Positions 61,963 through 64,000 of a stretch of DNA of 64,000 bases are shown one piece after another. The stretch covers positions 2,874,501 to 2,938,500 of the forward strand of contig NZ_CP020700.1 of the NCBI RefSeq assembly GCF_003932715.1. Direction: 5' to 3'. The stretch is from Streptomyces tsukubensis. Lineage in GTDB: Bacteria; Actinomycetota; Actinomycetes; Streptomycetales; Streptomycetaceae. Position 1 is the first letter of the stretch; every line of letters starts with the position of its first letter. The position numbers were made by a program, and so were the translations under genes. The notes beneath the pieces were generated by a model. That model had not been told where the DNA came from and made no database searches. It saw nothing but the letters and a program-made list of their open reading frames with translations.

Positions 61963-62774
61963 GGGTTCGCCTCCGTCGCTCGCGGGCGGGTGCGGGAGCG
62001 GCGCAGGCGGCGCATCCCGACGAAGAGGAGCACGACCGTGCCGGTGAGGGCGGCGGCGAGCGCGGGCCGGGATACGAGGGTGGTGGACGCGGTGGCTTCG
62101 GCGCGGGTGCCGGGCCCCGCGGTGGCGGTGACCTGGACGGAGACGGAGTCCAGGAAGGGGCGTTCGCCCCAGGTCTCGGTGCGGGTGACGCGGTGGCCGG
62201 GGCGGAGTTCGGCGGGGGTGGTGCGGGCGGTGCGGCGGTGGGCGGTGCCGAGGAGCCCGTCGGCGGAGAGTTCCACCCGGGGCCGCAGGACGGTGTTGCC
62301 GCGGTTGACGAGGGTGTAGCGGACGGTGGGTCCTTCGGTGCTGACGTCCTCGACGGAGAGCGCGGCGACGGCGGGGCCGGTGATCCGGAGGTGGAGCCGG
62401 ACGGCGGCGGTGCGTCCGGCGGGGCGGGTCGCGGCGGCGGTGACGGCCGTGGTGCGTTCACCGGGTGGTGTGCCGGGCGGGACGGTGACCGTCAGGGGGA
62501 TGTCGGCGCGGGTGCGCGGGGGCACGGTGACGGTGGTCGCGGCGAGCGCCACCCAGGCGCCGGTCCCGAGCCGGACGGTCAGGGGTGCGGTGCCGGGGTT
62601 GGTCAGGGTCAGCCGGTCCTCCAGTACGGCGCCGGGCGCGCCCTCCGCGTAGACGTACGGCCGTCCGCCGCCGGGCGCGGGCGCCAGGGTCCAGTCGGGG
62701 GCGGCGTGGGCGGGCGTGCCGAGGAGACCCGGCAGCAGGACCGCCAGGGCGGCCGTGCGCAGGCGGGCCGCCAT
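61959..62774 (-). CDS. Secreted single-pass membrane protein, DUF916/WxL-associated type
   Basis: 271 aa from ATG 62774. Signal peptide (AALAVLLPGLLGTPAHA), then beta-rich domains with VLEDRLTLTNPGTAPLTVRL and VRYTLVNRGNTVLRPRVELS, typical of extracellular domains that accompany WxL/sortase-anchored proteins. A C-terminal helix (ALAAALTGTVVLLFVG) is followed by an Arg-rich anchor. It overlaps the next gene (GTGA). Probably a membrane partner of the anchored proteins in the operon. Confidence 0.75.
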   Translation of the reverse strand: MAARLRTAALAVLLPGLLGTPAHAAPDWTLAPAPGGGRPYVYAEGAPGAVLEDRLTLTNPGTAPLTVRLGTGAWVALAATTVTVPPRTRADIPLTVTVPPGTPPGERTTAVTAAATRPAGRTAAVRLHLRITGPAVAALSVEDVSTEGPTVRYTLVNRGNTVLRPRVELSADGLLGTAHRRTARTTPAELRPGHRVTRTETWGERPFLDSVSVQVTATAGPGTRAEATASTTLVSRPALAAALTGTVVLLFVGMRRLRRSRTRPRATEANP

Positions 62775-62777
62775 GGT

Positions 62778-63446
62778 TCAGGCGGCGGTGCGCCGGGCGC
62801 CGCGGCGGGTCAGCCAGAGGACTCCGGCGACACCGGTGAGGACGACGGTTCCGCCGAGGGTGGCGAGGGCGGCGGCGGAGTCGAGGGGCCCGGTCCTGGG
62901 AAGTTCACTGCCGCCGGCTGCACTGTCCTGCTCCCCGCCCCCACCGGCCGCCGTCACATCGAGTTCCAGTGCGGGCCCGGGGTTGTTGGTGGGTTTGCAG
63001 AGCGTCTTGGTGCCGAGGGCCGTGATGGTCAGTTCCCCGGCGGTGAAGGTGACCTTGCCGCTCTTCTCCGGGGTCCAGGTCCCGGTGAGCCTGCCGATGG
63101 TGATGGGCGAGTTGGCGGGCACCGCCTGCGGATTGGGCACCCCCTTGACGGCGACCTGCCCGGACCCGGCCCCGCCGACGGTGAGCCGGGCGCTCGGATT
63201 CATGGCGCCCTTGCCGAGTTCGATGGGGCTGGACGAGACGCCCTTCTCGAAGGACATGGTGATCCGGTAGCCGCTGCCGCTCTTCTCGGCCGTGATGCCG
63301 ACGGGCGAGACCGCGCTCTTGACGCCGATGGGCGTTTCGCAGCGGTAGTTCACGTCGACGACGGCGGCCCGTGCGGCGGGGGCGGCGAAGAGCACCACCG
63401 GCCCGGCAACCGCGGCGACCGCGAGAGCTGTCCGTATCCGGTACAT
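62778..63446 (-). CDS. Secreted LPXTG-type surface protein, single repeated domain
   Basis: 222 aa from ATG 63446. Signal peptide (IRTALAVAAVAGPVVLFAAPAARA), one Cys-bracketed domain (CETPIG ... TLCKPT) with GKGAMNPSARLTVGG and ANSPITIGRLTGTW, clearly related to both domains of the protein at 59600. The C-terminus has SELPRTGPLD, a hydrophobic helix and RRGARR, a standard sortase signal. First gene of the four-gene minus-strand operon; the next ATG is 3 bp after its stop. Confidence 0.82.
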   Translation of the reverse strand: MYRIRTALAVAAVAGPVVLFAAPAARAAVVDVNYRCETPIGVKSAVSPVGITAEKSGSGYRITMSFEKGVSSSPIELGKGAMNPSARLTVGGAGSGQVAVKGVPNPQAVPANSPITIGRLTGTWTPEKSGKVTFTAGELTITALGTKTLCKPTNNPGPALELDVTAAGGGGEQDSAAGGSELPRTGPLDSAAALATLGGTVVLTGVAGVLWLTRRGARRTAA

Positions 63447-63692
63447 CACCTCGTGCCCCTTCCAACAGAACTGACGGAACATCAGATCGCCGGTCAAGGT
63501 ACGCCCGGCACCCGATGGAAGGAAGACACAGAGCGCGCCTTGTTGACGCGCCCTCCAAAAGAATCGTTCCGACGTTCGGAAGTTGCAGCGATGGGAGCGG
63601 ATCCATTCCGTCGCCGGAGGAGATCAGGCTGCACCGGCCGGGACAGGCCCACATCCCGGACACCGACCAGGAGCCATAGGCGGCTCCCCGGG

Positions 63693-64000
63693 TCAAGCAA
63701 GGAAGAGAGAGGCCCGCTCGTCCAACTCGTTGGCTGCGGTGACGCCGCGACTCTTGAACTGGGCGAGACTTTTACGCATGTCCTGCACCGCGCGGCGGGT
63801 CCGCACGGACCGTACCCCGGCCATGCTGTCGAGGGCCCTGCCCCAGGTGCTGCACGCCTGCTCGATTCCGCCCTCGGCGAGTTCCATCTTGGCCTGTGCG
63901 ACGAGGTCGAGCGCATGGATGCGGGCGTACGTAGTGGACGGCCTGCTCGCAGCGGCTGCCGCATAATTCTCGGCGGCACCCCTGCGGTCGCCGAGCCGGG
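63693..64000 (-). CDS. C-terminal part of a TPR-like regulatory protein, truncated by the window edge
   Basis: The minus-strand frame is open to the right edge and ends at 63693. About 102 residues are visible: AAENYAAAAASRPSTTYARI, LVAQAKMELAEGGIEQAC, and VRTRRAVQDMRKSLAQF. These helical repeats match the C-terminal tetratricopeptide region of Streptomyces HTH regulators or related proteins. The DNA-binding part, if any, lies outside the window. Confidence 0.6.
   Translation of the reverse strand, partial: RLGDRRGAAENYAAAAASRPSTTYARIHALDLVAQAKMELAEGGIEQACSTWGRALDSMAGVRSVRTRRAVQDMRKSLAQFKSRGVTAANELDERASLFLA

Noticed and set aside
1..64000. Modular type I PKS/NRPS, tRNA genes, insertion sequences or prophage
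   Set aside because: No megasynthase motifs, cloverleaf sequences, transposase motifs or phage genes were found on reading either strand.

Overview
The window is a 64-kb piece of a very GC-rich actinomycete chromosome, almost certainly Streptomyces. The reasons are GC-rich third codon positions, frequent GTG/TTG starts, ATGA/GTGA gene overlaps, a family of LytR-CpsA-Psr (LCP) proteins, LAXTG/LPXTG sortase substrates, a rare TTA leucine codon in a regulator, and an intergenic GCGCAGTTCC hairpin sequence familiar from Streptomyces. No rRNA, tRNA, CRISPR array, transposase or phage gene was seen.

Region 1 (1-27 kb) looks like conserved chromosomal core. It holds a 5'-truncated TIGR03089 gene and five LCP ligase paralogues in 10 kb (1246-10967) interrupted by a hotdog thioesterase. 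Next come a TetR regulator, a PIG-V-like membrane glycosyltransferase, an acyl-CoA dehydrogenase, a UDP-glucose dehydrogenase, a CGNR regulator and a VOC protein, an M19 dipeptidase, purE/purK, a GtrA protein, a histidine kinase/response regulator pair, a POT peptide transporter and a long-chain acyl-CoA synthetase. Strong hairpins separate most convergent gene pairs.

Region 2 (about 27.7-59.6 kb) is a natural-product cluster, almost entirely on the + strand with many 4-nt start/stop overlaps. Its gene content and order match the published triacsin (tri) cluster, which makes N-hydroxytriazene polyene inhibitors of acyl-CoA synthetase. In outline: a lysine N6-hydroxylase (52041), a cupin-MetRS N-N ligase (54523) and an FAD oxidase (53357) make hydrazinoacetate. 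Two saccharopine dehydrogenase-like enzymes (49651, 50738) could recycle the spent lysine carrier. An AMP ligase (56544), ACP (58066), GNAT acyltransferase (58344) and acyl-CoA dehydrogenase (48253) load, protect and oxidise the unit to a hydrazone starter. Stand-alone KS, KS-like, KASIII, KR and two MaoC proteins plus a second ACP (46017) build the polyene. UbiX/UbiD (33172/33864) would remove one carbon. A CreE-like oxidase (46352) and CreD-like lyase (39342) would make nitrite, and the ANL enzyme at 41224 would use it for the second N-N bond. Less explained parts are a 33-aa Cys-rich peptide (49550), a D27-like protein (59074), a Cys-rich small protein (32556), a CrtI-like flavoprotein (43025) and a [2Fe-2S] reductase (44586).

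Region 3 (59.6-63.5 kb, - strand) is a four-gene operon of secreted or membrane proteins. Two are sortase substrates built from one repeated Cys-bracketed domain. The window ends inside the 3' part of a TPR-type protein gene.

Functional names rest on motif reading and family knowledge. No search or alignment could be run. Links to individual Tri proteins are from memory of the literature and from gene order.
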